A stretch of DNA of 62,000 bases from Tubiluchus corallicola (Eukaryota > Priapulida > Priapulimorpha > Priapulimorphida > Tubiluchidae): NCBI GenBank assembly GCA_030141605.1, contig JAQGDQ010000179.1, forward strand, positions 2,501 to 64,500, written 5' to 3'. Positions 49,180-62,000 of this stretch are shown one piece after another (within the stretch, counting starts at the first letter, position 1; each line of letters opens with the position of its first letter). The notes below the pieces were generated by a model. The model did not search any database. It was given only the letters and a program-made list of their open reading frames with translations, and was not told where the DNA came from. The position numbers were made by a program, and so were the translations under genes.

Positions 49180-49382
49180 GAATTCTGATGTACTATATAA
49201 ATCGAAAATCTTCAAATTGATGAATGAACTTTTATCTCCAAATTTCCAGTTTATGACAGTTTTTTATGGTCATTTTAGTAAATCTGTAATTATTTTTATC
49301 ATGTCAGTTTTATCTGTAATTATATTGTAATTGTAATTGTATATGGGCATTTTTGCCTGGAATAAAAAGTATAATAATAAAA
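49180..49382 (+). mobile_element. Probable 3' end of a truncated LINE
   Basis: Ends with TGTATATGGGCATTTTTGCCTGGAATAAAAAG and an AATAATAA-type tail, the style of a non-LTR element 3' UTR (a GGCA/TGCC stem, an AATAAA-like signal and a short simple repeat). No coding remnant is visible upstream. Confidence 0.4.
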
Positions 49383-52300
49383 TCTCAAGCGCGTTTTTCC
49401 TGAATATCGTTGATTAATTGGATTATTCATTTTAAAAATAGCTAATCAGCAATTAACTAGAGATGAATGGGTTAATTATGTCAGTTTGTCACTAGTGATC
49501 TATAAAATGAGAAATTGAGTAAGATAAATGCGACGAAACATTTTTAATCGTGTTGAATAATATTAGTATAGTGCCCGAGGGTCAAATATTTCTTGACAGG
49601 CTAATTACAATTTATACTCACCACTGTATCATTACTCGGGCACAGCTAAAGGCCTGTATAAATCTGGGAGTTTTGTTCTAGCCTTGGTTGCAAGGTTTTT
49701 GCTTGCTGAGGCGAGTTTAATTGCATTTCTTAGTTATTGAGTTTATGGGTGCGAACGTGACGCGAATCTAGTCCAGAAAGAAAGAGATGAAATATCCATT
49801 AATGAGTTTTATCACCTGGCACAAGCCGTCGATGATCTGGATCAGAAATTGACCAGAGGAATTAGTTTTATCGCGATGTTTATAGATACGTGACGGGAAT
49901 GGAGGCTTTGATGGACTGTAGTATGAAAAAAAACATGTAGATGTAACGATTTGTTCAGTTTAACGAGTAACTTAGAATGGGTAATTTGACTTGGTAGGCT
50001 CTAGGTATTTAAATAAGTAGATAAGGAATCACGTAGCAAGTAAATAGGTAAAATAGATATTAAAATAACTTTCAAAGATTTGTGCTGCTGACGTATGTTA
50101 TAAAGTAGTCGGCGAAGACAAATAAAGGATTAAATTTGACTGACAAGATTGCTGGCTTGCTTCCAAATTTGCACGCTTTATTTACTATTAATTTTCTAGA
50201 TGGTGAAAATTTTTATGTACAGTTCCTTTAAATCTGGTCGAGACGTTCAAAACTACAAATTAGAAAATTTAAAAATTACAAGAACGAGCTAAAAAATTCT
50301 GTTTTCAGCTGAATTCGCTCTGATCACAGTACATTTCTTGAATTTGAGAATGGTTCATGCATAAACAGTTTACATAGAATAAATGTACTGAAAGAAATTC
50401 ATAAAACAGTGAATGTGAATTATTTAAAACTTACAAATGTTAGCAACAAGCTTAGTTTATTTATTAATATCGCCAGAGACCGGTAATGTTTTATAATTAA
50501 ACGAAAGCAAGACGTTCCGTTATTTCTAGGTATATTCTGGCTATTCATTAATGATGATTTCCGTTAATGAGTTTTACTGTACATATGTATTTTACGAAAA
50601 GGAGCTAAGTTAGCAAAGCTTCATCCACAGTATGAAGCAAAGTCGTAAAACGGTCGCAAATGGTTGAGCGAATAGCAGAAGTCAGAAAAACGATCGAAAG
50701 ACGCACAAGCCTCGTTTCTTTCTGTAAAGACCATTTTGAGGGCGAAAACTTGCGGAGTCAGAGTGGCTTATAGCGGTTGATCTCTGTCCCATAATAATGC
50801 AGAATGATTAGTTCAATCACACTTTAAACTTTTGATCTTTATTCACTGTCGAAGTTTATAGCGTTTGGACAACTAAAGGGCGTTTTTACAACCTTCTTGT
50901 TGAAAAGTTTGGCCGTTCTCTGCAGGCCTGAGCCGCGTGTTACATTATAACATACAAGAGCACAATTGTACATGCAAAGGTGACACAATTTGATGCAAAG
51001 AAACCGCCGCTACTGTATGGGTGATTCCAAGCTATAATAGGCAGTGGTCATAAGTAGTCATATTAGGACAATAGCTTCAACATCTTTACCAAATCCTGTG
51101 TCAGAAAAGTTAACAATACGCGAAAAACGTAAAAATTAAGATACTAGCTCTGTGATAGTATAAATGTGCCAACACTACCCCTTCTTGAGTATGCCACTGG
51201 GGAGGGGGCACAACATGGGAGTTAACACTGCTCCGATGGCACACTGATACACTTGTGATTTATGCTGCTTAGAGAATGAAAAAAGCAGCTGCCTTTTAAA
51301 CCCTGAAGAAGTTACATCGCTTTCCAGAAGAGTACTCCTAAGAGAAAATCGATACTCATAATACCTAACTGAAATTCGTGACGTCTCTAATCTAGTTAGC
51401 TTCAAAAAAATTACTTGAAAACATCTGATCGAAAAATCCATAAAAAAGTTGTGTATAAGAAATTTGTTCTATGTTTATGTGATTTTTATCGACCTGTATC
51501 GATATATAATTGTTACTTTCTTTTACCTCTACTCCATTTACGCCAGTTTTAAGTACAGTTTTTAATACCTGGTGTTTCAATTTAATTCAGTTTTATTCTA
51601 AAAAAACAACTTGTAAACAAGTAATTTATATTTATGTTGTGCTTATGTAATTTTTTAATTAAATAGGTATTATATGCTAATATAATTATAATCATTTTGC
51701 ACGTAAAGAGTATAGGACCGTAGGATATAGGTGTAGCATTACAATCGCCTTGTAATTGTACAGGATGTTCTAAAAGCAAAAGAACGGTAGAAATATGCTG
51801 ACCAAGTCATAACGAGTTGTGTCAAGTCACATAGTAGGAGGTTATACTACAAGTCTGGAGGAAAAATGTGACGTTAACAGTGATTATTTGACTTTGTGTG
51901 GTGTAGTACGGCAATTCTTACAGCATCTACATTTAGTGCCCTGTTTGTTTTGAAACACTCTGTATTTACGACACTTGTAGTTAATCATTTTTGTTTTAAT
52001 TTATTTAGCCATTCGTTTCTTATACCGGTCATTAGTTGTGCTACGTACCTGCACAGAAGTGCTATTCAAGCAAAAGAGCTACTTTTAATAAGTTTAGAAA
52101 ACGAAAAAAAAACTGCCGAATACGGGAATAGCCGAACACTAAAGTAAAGGAATAGCCGACTGGTCATAGCGTGTGCTTGGCGCCAAAGTTAAAATGATGC
52201 CGAATCAGATCAAGGGATGATGGACAATCCACTGGTCGATATTCTCTCTGGGACGCTGCATTCACACGTACTAACTCTACTGAAGTTACTTCTGCTAGTT

Positions 52301-54825
52301 CAGTTCCCATCACAGAGACATAACCTAATGAGCTAGTTTCCAGTCCCACCGCAACCATACATTGAGTAGACTCTGCTGTTGAACGATGGCTTCTGGTTTG
52401 CCATGTTCTGAATTGTATAAAAAAATTGATACCTTTGGAGAAATGTGACAGTAAGAAGAATTGTTAGCAAAATCATTTCAACGTTTGAGCCAAATCGACG
52501 AACGTTTTGCTATCAGAAACTTAGGACGCTTATATAAATCCCAAAAGCCAAAGCAAGAAGAATTTATGCGTACGTCTCAATTACTGCAGGACCAATGATC
52601 CTTGCCATAAGTAAGTCCCTCCAATATCTACGATAATTTTATGCTGTCATAATGTTACACTGTAATTCAAAATCCGATACCCGTTTTGAACATTCTTGAA
52701 CGACAACGCTCAATTTGCAAAATTAGGCCAGTCAACTGTCAAAAGATAAACTGGAACATTTACACACAAACAAGTGCATATTGTCACCCTCCAGTCAAAT
52801 AATTATGTGTGCGGTGACTGTGGTTAGTTAAAGACATTGTCCCCTACCGTCAAAATTTGCAATCACTAGTTTGTCGAATTCTATCATTTATTAAAATCAA
52901 ATGACAAAGCGGCATACATTCATTTATAATGGGTCTAAGTTAGTATTTCACAAACTTTGGCAGAGCAAATGCATACATTCTCTAAGAAAATAATGTTATA
53001 TAATTATTAAAATTATCTATGCAGCGAAAGACATTTGCGTGTCATAAAGCATGATTATACACATAATCATTCAATAACAACGATAATTACAATATTTTAA
53101 ACCAATGATGTAAAAAGTTGTAAAATGACTACAAAATTTAAATACTAAAATCTCATTTCTACACAACGTTGATTTTGCTACAATCGATTATCGTAATAAT
53201 GCATGTATATTTACTATTAGCTGTAACTAAAAACTAAACGGAAACTGTATATCATATTTGGTACATAAAAATCTATGTAAATACTACAACTCTAATACTG
53301 TACTGTTAAAGCTTAATTATAATTGTAAACTTACACACTTATGCTGCACTATTTTTTTTAGTTTACAGCAATATAAAAAATGCTAAATAAGCAAAAATAA
53401 ATGTAGAAAGAGATTTACCAATAGACCATTTTAACAGTCAAAAAGGGTCAGTTAATACATGAGATAAAACTTTATGACATAGTACATGGGCATGAACTCC
53501 TACTGGCTGCATGAGTACAAAATTATGAGAAACAATTCAGTGCATAATAAATTGTGCATAAGACATGTATGCGTTCATCCAATTTACATTGCATAATAGT
53601 TTCACTAATAGATAAGACAAAATCACTGATATCGAATCAAGTCTAGGTATCTATAATATTATATGCAAACAAATTGTCATATGGTGTTAAAAAAGCACCA
53701 ATAATATCATGGATACTTACCAAAGTGATAGAGATGAATGGATACTATAGCATTTTGTGTACAAGATCTGAGCATGTAGTAAACATTCATTTACTGTACA
53801 TAACATATGACATAATGTTAATGTACTAACTGGTCTACAAATTACTTCAAGCAAAAGAAGAATATTTTTCACATTCTACCCCTATTTATGATAATAAAAT
53901 AATAGGTTAAAACTTTAATTAAAGCCCAACTATTGACACATAATTTGCAACACCACAAATATTCCACGAACATGTTTCATATGTTCGCAAAAGTAAAAAT
54001 TGAAATACAGTGCTACTGCACAACATTCATGTGTGATATACAAAAACCCTGGAAATCTCAAGTTTAAAATTCAAAGTTCAAGTTCACTGCTGATCTCACA
54101 TGAGTTCTCAAATGCGTGTATACGTCACTACAGAACATTTCTAAACTGAGAGGTACAACATCTGTTTTTTATGCAACTCATTTCCCACACGAAGGCACTA
54201 GTGCCCGTCTAACAAGCGAAGGGCGAAATGTACGTAACAGTTAAAAAGATGCAAATGCAAAATTACGGTTTTGAGGTAATAATTCTTTCAAGTGAGTCAT
54301 TTTAAAAAACAGTATGTTCCATTTGAATACTTATAATGTTGAGGTGCTTATAACACTAAAATCAAACGGATGACTTCAATGACAAAAAGAAAACATCATA
54401 AATTTTGCAGTAAACAGATAAATCCACCACTGCAAAATCTGCTAACTATGAAAAAACTACAGAAACCCAACAGTGAAGTATTAACGAAATTAAGATTCTC
54501 ATTACTTGGCAGCTACAAAAACTTACAATTCATGTCTCGTCAAAACCAACGATTACAATATCACATACTACACTGACTTACTATTACTAATAGTATAAAT
54601 ATAAATGTTGCAGTTGCAGCTATGGAGATGCAAATGGCTATATCTACAACTAAGAAACAATCCTCACTACGAAACAGCATTATAAATTAATCACTACAGT
54701 ATCATAATGGCAGTATAGCATATTTATCACAAAATATTTTAATGCAAATATTATTTGGTTTGATAGCACCATGATTCTTTGTAAAAACATGAAAAATAGC
54801 AAAGACACCAGACCATAGATTACCA

Positions 54826-57800
54826 TCACTCGTCTTCTGTCAAGCCACAAGGACGATTGAATTCTTGACCCAGCTCATGAATCCATTTATTGCACACTAA
54901 ATTGGGAGAAACAAAATCAATAATTAGTCAACTAAGTAGTTGCACTTCAATGCAATGCAATATCTAGAGTTTAGTCTTGTGTGCACATGAAAATTTAACA
55001 TGTGAAACAAATTTGCAATTCCGTAAAAGAGAGAATAATAAATAAATCAATTATGACATTTACTTTCAGTACATGATTTCAGTGCTGAGTGAAGGTGCAT
55101 AGAAGAGCTTTAAAGTAAATACTTGCTTACAGTAAGCTAGATTTTGTACTAATTCCAAGAATGCTTTCAAAGATACAATAATTAGGTTTTTGACAAGATT
55201 TTCGGCAGAAAATTTACTGTGAAATATAAAATTAATGCGTGTTGCAAATGCTTGCAATAATTTTTTGAGGATGCGCTGACGCAAAAATTTCCCGGAGTAT
55301 AAATTACACTAGTAATAAAGGCACTGGAAATTGCAGATTTTAGTATATGATGCTAAATACAGACAATATCATTAACATGGCGTATTGCTTGACAATGTTC
55401 TTACTACAGTGGAGCCCTACTAAACAACAACACTTACCAATAATCATAAAACAAAGCTCTTTTTAAAATATTTGGCATCCATCTTAAAAATATGGATTAA
55501 TAGTGGGTGGCTTATTCTATATCCAAAAATTCAGTAGATGGCTTCTAACATCAAAATATCAGCTAAATTATTATTTATGTGTATACTTCTTTGTTATTAA
55601 TGTAACTAGTCATTGGGGTTTTTGGGGTGTTGATGTTGATCGTGGGGAGGGCACATTTTTGCTATTTTTGTTAGGGCTTTTTCCTTCCCTTCTATCTGCC
55701 ATTTTTAGGTGCGCCATATTGCCTACATAACACTGACGATGAAATATCAAACCAGGATCTGTATAATAAAGTCAAGGCAGAGGAATGGATCATTAAAATC
55801 AAAAGGAGAACATTAAGATGGATAGGACATGTTATATGACTACCAGATGACAGTCCATTAAAATTAGCTTTCAAAGAAGCACTGCAGAAAGAAAACAAAC
55901 TGCAAACTGTTGACTTACATCAATTTCATCCAAAAAGATCTTATCAACACACCATTAGATATAAAAAATACAGAGACATGGGAGGTTGTGGGTGACAAGG
56001 CAACATGGAATAAAGTGATTGAGAGGGTCATGTCAGACAACGTGTGACTCCAGAGATGATGATGATGAAACCCAGAATGGATTTCAAAATACGTGCTTTT
56101 CATTTTTTGCACGAAAGAATAAAGTTTGCAATCCATGAATACGCCTATGATTTTTGTAAGCTTTGAAGATCTATTTGCAAAATTTTAACTCACACATTTT
56201 TTCTGGCTTACAGTAAATCATAATAATGAATAGCAGCAAATGTGAGAATTTGGCAATTCACATGCAATCTTTTACACATTTACGAGATACATCAGCACCG
56301 CAGTATTACAGAATAACTTGGGTAATAAAAAAGTGAATTCGGTTAAAACATCTTACCCCATTTCGAACCAGCAAGAACAGGACAAGCAGCATGCCGGGTT
56401 TGATAATCTCCTTTCCCGGATTTCTTCAAGTTAAACCAAAATGCTGCTGCACCCTGCAAACATTTAGCAAATAATACAGTGAAATTCACTAATGAGCAAG
56501 TATTAAACTGATGTCTCACATAGTGCATACATCCACCATCGTCCTCTAATGTCCTGCAAAAAATTATATTTCTTTGTCTTGCCTAGAACAAGAGCTTGAC
56601 TGTATAGTACAAAAACAAGAAATGGTAGCACAAGCTGAAATATATTCATGCTACATCTTTGACTTTTACAGACTTATCCTAACCCATATAATGTCTGCAT
56701 AGTACATACAAATAATTTACGTCACACTTATTCGTGTGCCTATACATGTATTTAGCATCTATACGCTTATGGATTCACAACTTCAAAGTAACTGTTAAAA
56801 AACGGAAAACAAATTTAGCGTGATCTTCATTAAACTTAAAGAACTTGGCTGAGCAAACACATGAATCATAATATGATTACGCTATTCTGCGCGACATTAG
56901 CAAATTAATGGGGTCAAAATTTTTAAAAACAGTATAGGTTAAAAAAGATTTACCTTGCTCGGAACTAGCCGTGCACCTATTCTAGGAAACACTGTACATC
57001 CTCCAGCTTCAACATCTGTCATCTACATTAGAAGACAAGAACTATATCAAGACACTGAATTTAAGGAGACAACAAACACAAAATACGTGTGAAGCATATG
57101 AAAAATGAATGATGGGCACAAACCAACCGAAACTTGCTGTATCAGTAACAAAACAAACAAGAAGACAAGTCAAATTCTTTTACTCCCTCATTTCCTCCTA
57201 GAAATTCATTTTCAGTTGTAAGTGTCGCATCTACATCAAATTAGTGCATATTATAAATAAACCATTTTTACAGAATAAAACAGACATTCAATAATACTAC
57301 CTCTGGCAAGGAGATTATGTTTCCATTGTCGTTGGTTTATTAATTTGTTTGTTTGTAGAACATTATGAAGGGATGGGGTTTTGGACGAAGAAGAACAAGT
57401 TCAATTTGGGCAATGACTAAATAAAAATTGTGAACAAAAAATAATATTTCTTGATTAACTAGAGGCTCACTTGGGAAAAATTATTTGTGATCTCATGAAA
57501 AAGCACAGCGGAAAAACTGCCGAATAGCTGTGTAATTTAGTAAATCACACCACTGCACGGCAGACCTTAACAGAGGTACGCTCTCTTAGAAAGTGCTTTC
57601 TAAATCTGAAATCAAAAAATTGTTCTTTCAGGCAAGTAAAAGTATACTTACATAAAATAAGATGGTAGCAATTCTGTTGCCAGTGCCTAAATCTTTGAAA
57701 GCATTGATTTCATCCTCCTAAGAACAAACATCACTATAATATGTTATAAATAAAATTTAACAAAAAATATCAAATGTCAGAGTTTCATACATTTCTTACA

Positions 57801-60800
57801 GCTTTTGCCTGTTATAAATCATTTGTTAAGTTGTCTTGAAGCTGTGACTTGACTGAGTGTATGTGCAGATATCATACCCTGGCGAAGTCAAAATGGGGTT
57901 CGTAGTGACCACCGATGCCATAATTTGCTATTTGAAGTTCCTCAGCGGTTGACATCTCTAAGCCAGTAAGATCTGCTATCCTGGCGTTGATTTTCTTCAT
58001 TAGTGGATCTGCAGCTTCATTCAGCCAGGCACTGATAAATATAAACATTAAATCTATAAGTGTCCGAAATCATATATTGTTAAGAGTTATTGTTTCACAT
58101 GATTTGTCGCTTTAGTACGCCCAAAAACCTTAGTAAATACCTTTATAATGACCATTCAATAACAAGAGAAATTTAAAAGATGTATAAAAGAATATAGTTA
58201 ACTTTAAATAATAAGAATGTTTTAAAAAATTATATTTATTTAAATATTACAGTAACAACTGAAAAGTAGTAATGTTTTTTTCACTTTTTCTGAGGGTAAT
58301 TATAAGAAAGCAAATACATCAAGAATGTAAAACCAATTGTATGTGGCACTAATTTGTAGCTTTGCTTAAATCTTAAAATTTTTCCAATTCAGTAAATTTC
58401 TGCAAATAGTTGTGACAGCTTAAGTTTAACAAATGGGAACTGGTGCAAAACAAAACTTTTGAGCAGTAATTTTTTGGACGATGAAGACTAAAGTATAACA
58501 GACATGTCAAAAAATGCCACATCGTGTCAAAAGAACATACAACTGAACATAAAGTACAGACCGTTACTGTGGGCGAGGCAGATATTAGTTACCTTTTAGC
58601 AATGCGATAATGAACCGGTTCATATTGACCCGTGGCATGGTTACGAGCTGTGGAACGATGCAACTAAAAATGAAAATGACAAAATTAGGAAAAATGAGTA
58701 CCTTTTGCTGACGCGATAGGAAGCGGTTTCTAGTTCTCCTGTCACCGAGTTTTGCACTGTTGCCCTTCTCAACTGCAAATGTTAAATGGGGTGCATTGGA
58801 AAATGAAAATGTCAAAGCATTTACACATGTGTATTGCATATACTTAAGCCCGCAAGTGCTATTCAAAAGAGCAAAAAAGTATATATCAAATCAACTTGGT
58901 TGGTTTAATGTCGTAATGCACACTTGATATGATTTGCTTAAATAATCACAAATATTTGTAAAACTAAAAACATTCATTTTTTTGTATAACTGAATGTGCT
59001 GTGCAGCTGTGCCCGCAGATGTCGCTATGCTTGACCGGCTGCAATTAGACTACAAAACACAAAAGACCATTTTAATTCAAAGACCAAAGTTTGTGCCTTT
59101 ATTAAATTCAAGTTCAGAAAAAATCAAAATTTCATGATTTCAAGATTTATTTTATTTAACCAACATCAAAATTCAAACAAATACAGATATCTGTACATTT
59201 CTGTAACAATTAAAGACTAACTTAATTATAATTCCATTAAAGCTATGTGGCTGAGGGGAGCTAAAAATGGCAACACAGCCACATTAGTTAAAGGCCACTT
59301 CTCGAAAAGAAATGGAAAAGGAAAAAGAGAAGGATTGATGAAAAGGAGGAAAGGGAAGAAAGGCACAAAGAACCAGAGAAGTGTGTCAATGTGAAAACCG
59401 ATACTGTGCCGACAAAGACAACATTCACAATACAATAATAATAATTGTATACTATAACAATACAATAATAATAATAATAATACCTCCATTATCATCGTTA
59501 TCACCATCATCATAATGATAAATTTTAAAGCTGAATTATCCTAAAATTTAATGTGTCAACTCGCATAATGCCATAAAAAATACATACATAACAATTACGT
59601 ATGTGATAAAAATCAGTGTAAGTATTTATAAACAACATTTTGCAATAGCATTTAAATGCTTGGTAGCTGTGAGTTGTAGCCTTATCAGTCACATACTGTG
59701 GTATGCCACTGCCGAGGGAATAAATAGTACGTGTAAGAGATTGTTCTGCAAAAACTGAGTGCAGAGCCGGTGGGGGGAGAGAACCTGTATGTGTATAGCC
59801 AGAATCTGTATATCACGTATGTGAATAGCCACATGAACAAGTACTTACCTTTGGGTAAGCCAACTTTTTAATGCGCTCGATCTCTTTATCATTCATGGCA
59901 TCTCGGAAGTAGATTATTTCCGGATCTAGGTGCACAACTTCTTTTTTTGCTGGTGCCAGGAAGAGGTTGGGTCTGTTGTTGTGCACATTGTAACATTTCA
60001 GGTGCTTTAATTTAGAATGGTCCTGGAAAGAAGATTTAACATATTTATAAACACGGACATTCATACATGACACATTACAATTTATAAACAGCGAAGAGGC
60101 CAGCCACTAAAAAAATTTGTTTACATCTTACCCCATGAGTTCAAAAGATGTCAGTAAGGAGGGAGGAAGTGAAGTTTTTCAAAGCTTTGTTAATGTTTAA
60201 AAATGAATCGTGGAATATTAAAATCAGTTCAAATCAAAATTCTTCCTTTATTTCCCACTGGTTAGCAGTAATGTTTTATATTTCTTCAATGCACATTTTT
60301 TAACGCTTTGTTTTTGTTTGACTTTAGTAAATTATCGTATAGTCTGTTTTTTGTACGGTATGAATGTATGTTCTGATAATTAGTACATAAGTGGCAATGC
60401 TACTTGGCTGTTAGTAAGCTGATTTGACTGAAAATATGATATGATACTGTTTACCCTCCAATAAAATGATCAGTATCATACCAAAGTTAGCACAGAAAAA
60501 CATAGCTGTGTCCTCGCCAAAACAATGATGTTATAATAGTTATTGTATTTTACGTTTTAAATTAGAAAAATATGCTTTTATATGACTGCGTCAGGTAAGT
60601 ATATGAACATATAAAAAAATAAAAAAATTCCCGGCTGGGTGTGCGGTAAAAAATATTATTGGGCGATCAGACAGACACAAGTATTTTTATTGTCAGACAG
60701 AGCTGAATTGATATTCATACACGACACAGTACAATTTACAAATAGTCAAGAACCGAACTGACGATGTTGGCAAATGTGCAGCGCTTCAAAAACTATACAA

Positions 60801-61475
60801 AGCACAACCAACTGCATCAAGACACTAGACTACAGCTTCATTATAGCACAAAATGAAGATTACCTATTAGAATCAGATGAATAAAAATACGGTTTGTATT
60901 AAACTGGTGCTAAAAATGGTACAGAAAGCTTCGTAAAACACAGTTGTGTGAGGAAACAAAGTATATAAAATATAAAAATGATGATCTACAATATTTTAAG
61001 AAGAATCAATATCTTAAGTTATTATAAACTATGCATTAAATGTAGGTTAACAGATAAAATCTTAATTGTAAATTTTTCACTTCAAGAACTAAAATTATTG
61101 AAAAATTTGAATGTGAATTGCAGTATTTGTCTTAAAAACAATTCTTATCAGTTCATTTCAGACACAGCTGGTTCAGCTTTGTAGTGTATAGACCACTTCA
61201 TGTTTTGTTGCATGAGTTGCATTATGCGCTGCATTCGTATATTGACAAATGACTTGAAAAAATGCATTTTACCACTGGTAAAGGCTCTCGACACAATCGC
61301 TCATACGACTGGCGTTCCGGCAGATAATCATTGACTTCCTGTGGACGTGTAATGTCCCGCCCACCAAACTGTGTAGCAGGGTTGCCATCATCACCCTTCT
61401 TGTGTTCACTCTCCATTGTTTTGACATACTGCTCATAATATCTCTTGTTACCTATAGCACGCTGATGATTTGGGA
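54826..61475 (-). CDS. P4HA: Prolyl 4-hydroxylase alpha subunit, C-terminal 300 residues (partial)
   Basis: Minus-strand exons 61475-61273, 60022-59849, 58772-58702 (or the alternative 58663-58593), 58031-57878, 57717-57652, 57022-56954, 56453-56357 and 54896-54826 (TGA) join in phase. The upstream half (dimerisation and peptide-binding domains, signal peptide) lies outside the window. The product hydroxylates proline in procollagen in the ER lumen, with Fe(II), 2-oxoglutarate and ascorbate, in a tetramer with protein disulfide isomerase. Evidence: YLPERQSYERLCRE, EIIYFRDAMNDKEIERIKKL, ANYGIGGHYEPHFDFAR (H-x-D iron ligands), VEAGGCTVFPRIGA, GDYQTRHAACPVLAGSKW (distal His ligand and the Lys that binds 2-oxoglutarate) and NKWIHELGQEFNRPCG. 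All catalytic residues are present. Family identity is near certain; the paralogue is not resolved. Confidence 0.95.
55700..56075 (+). mobile_element. LINE 3' remnant (end of reverse transcriptase ORF) in a P4HA intron
   Basis: The + strand reads DEISNQDLYNKVKAEEWIIK and IKRRTLRWIGHVI, a stop, LPDDSPLKLAFKEAL, then in another frame TYINFIQKDLINTPLD and KATWNKVIERVM. This is the usual C-terminal tail of RTE/I-type LINE ORF2. It ends near a (GAT)n tail (56057-56068). It lies in the last P4HA intron, antisense to the gene, and is broken by a stop and a frameshift. Confidence 0.7.
58593..58663 (-). CDS. P4HA: P4HA alternative exon B (71 nt), mutually exclusive with exon A
   Basis: Encodes LHRSTARNHATGQY...HYRIAKS, bounded by TTTTTAG and GTAACT. 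Same length (71 nt), same phases and the same conserved positions (L-x-R-x-T, TG, YR, KS) as exon A, but only 38 bp separate the two. Including both would shift the frame (142 nt), so the mRNA must use one or the other. Confidence 0.9.
58702..58772 (-). CDS. P4HA: P4HA alternative exon A (71 nt)
   Basis: Encodes LRRATVQNSVTGEL...SYRVSKS between AG (58773-58774) and GTACTC donor. It fills the segment between KKLAYPK (exon 60022-59849) and the AWLNEAADP exon (58031-57878), and is interchangeable in length and phase with the exon 38 bp downstream. Confidence 0.9.
59455..59518. repeat. (AAT)n/(ATC)n short repeats
   Basis: Short trinucleotide runs (ATAATAATA, then ATCATC-type) in the P4HA intron between 58773 and 59848. 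Confidence 0.8.
60023..61272 (-). other. P4HA intron, no other feature seen
   Basis: AT-rich intron between the exon ending EPLPV and the exon starting DHSKLKHLKC. No repeat or alternative exon recognised. The sequence beyond 61476 to the window end likewise shows no further P4HA exon. Confidence 0.6.
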
Positions 61476-62000
61476 CTGCAAAAACAAAAATACATAACGT
61501 TGAAAACAAATGAATCTGAAGTTGCTTTAGCTTTGAAAGTACAAAACTAAACATAACTTACTTCCTACTTTCTTACAAATCTGGTATCTCCAAATATAAA
61601 ATAGTAAACAATAAAATCAAAATATTCTTGCAGAAGTGACATGATGATATTAAACTTTCAAACTCAATTATATATTCAAAAGAAAACTCAAACAATATTT
61701 TTGAAAATTACTTATTGTGCTTGCTTTTTAGTACACTCTCTAGTTATTTGTTGTAGAACCCACAAACTCACTTTTCTCTGATTATTTACTTTAATGTGCA
61801 ATTTAATCTAATCACAACCATCACAATGCCATTTTTAACGTTGTGTGTATGTTTTTTCATATTCTTCTTTTATCCCTATACCCGGGGTGATTTACACAAG
61901 TATATTCACCTTGTAGGCAACCCAACTATCTTGTTTGTTTCTTTTTTAAACTTTAATGTTGAATTATAAACTGTTGTTCAACATGTATGTAATATAAGGA

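Larger units (their letters stand above)
47495..54825. other. Region between the MIEAP-domain gene and the prolyl hydroxylase gene
   Basis: No coding exon supported. It contains the 5' flank of the MIEAP-domain gene, two fold-back repeats, a LINE 3' end, and AT-rich DNA. The part just below 54826 is the 3' UTR of the prolyl hydroxylase gene. A minus-strand AATAAA at 52887-52892 could end a ~1.9-kb 3' UTR, but I cannot confirm it. Confidence 0.5.

Noticed and set aside
52164-52358. Minus-strand frame with a coding-like look (GTELAEVTSVELVRVNAAS)
   Set aside because: No recognised family, no splice-consistent neighbours and short length. Could be a gene or transposon fragment, but I cannot support it.

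Overview
The window is AT-rich eukaryotic (animal) DNA with small exons, long introns and many decayed transposable elements. Gene content (prolyl 4-hydroxylase alpha, an NKRF-type XTBD/G-patch/R3H protein, a mitochondria-eating-protein-like gene) together with a CR1-like LINE carrying an SGNH-esterase ORF1 points to an invertebrate metazoan, possibly a spiralian such as a mollusc. The species assignment is inference and weak.

Layout. (1) 583-5599, + strand: a four-exon gene for an acidic, Ser/Lys-rich coiled-coil protein with a KEN box that I do not recognise. Its second intron holds a ~790-bp GC-rich repeat in tandem and a 550-bp GGTGT minisatellite. (2) 5600-11995: intergenic, with two LINE reverse-transcriptase remnants (6120-7010 +, 10148-10893 -), a CA microsatellite and a GGACA-type minisatellite. 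(3) 11996-26589, + strand: an NKRF-like gene of eight exons. Intron 1 contains a nearly complete but dead CR1-like LINE (about 12405-18180), and intron 5 holds a 404-bp hAT-type MITE with an 8-bp target duplication. (4) 27806-47494, - strand: an eight-exon gene ending in a MIEAP domain, convergent with the NKRF-like gene, with an 11.3-kb first visible intron full of repeats. (5) 47495-54825: intergenic or long 3' UTR, with fold-back repeats and a LINE 3' end. (6) 54826-61475, - strand: the last eight constitutive coding positions of a collagen prolyl 4-hydroxylase alpha-subunit gene, whose 5' half lies beyond the window. One of these positions is occupied by two alternative 71-nt exons only 38 bp apart.

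All exon joins were made by hand from GT/AG sites, reading-frame phase and protein continuity; each gene gives one uninterrupted frame across every join. The genes look functionally unrelated (nuclear RNA processing, mitochondrial quality control, ER collagen hydroxylation). The most notable observations are the mutually exclusive exon pair in the prolyl hydroxylase gene, a recurrent fold-back repeat with tRNA B-box-like arms, and the LINE with a 2A-like NPGP motif.
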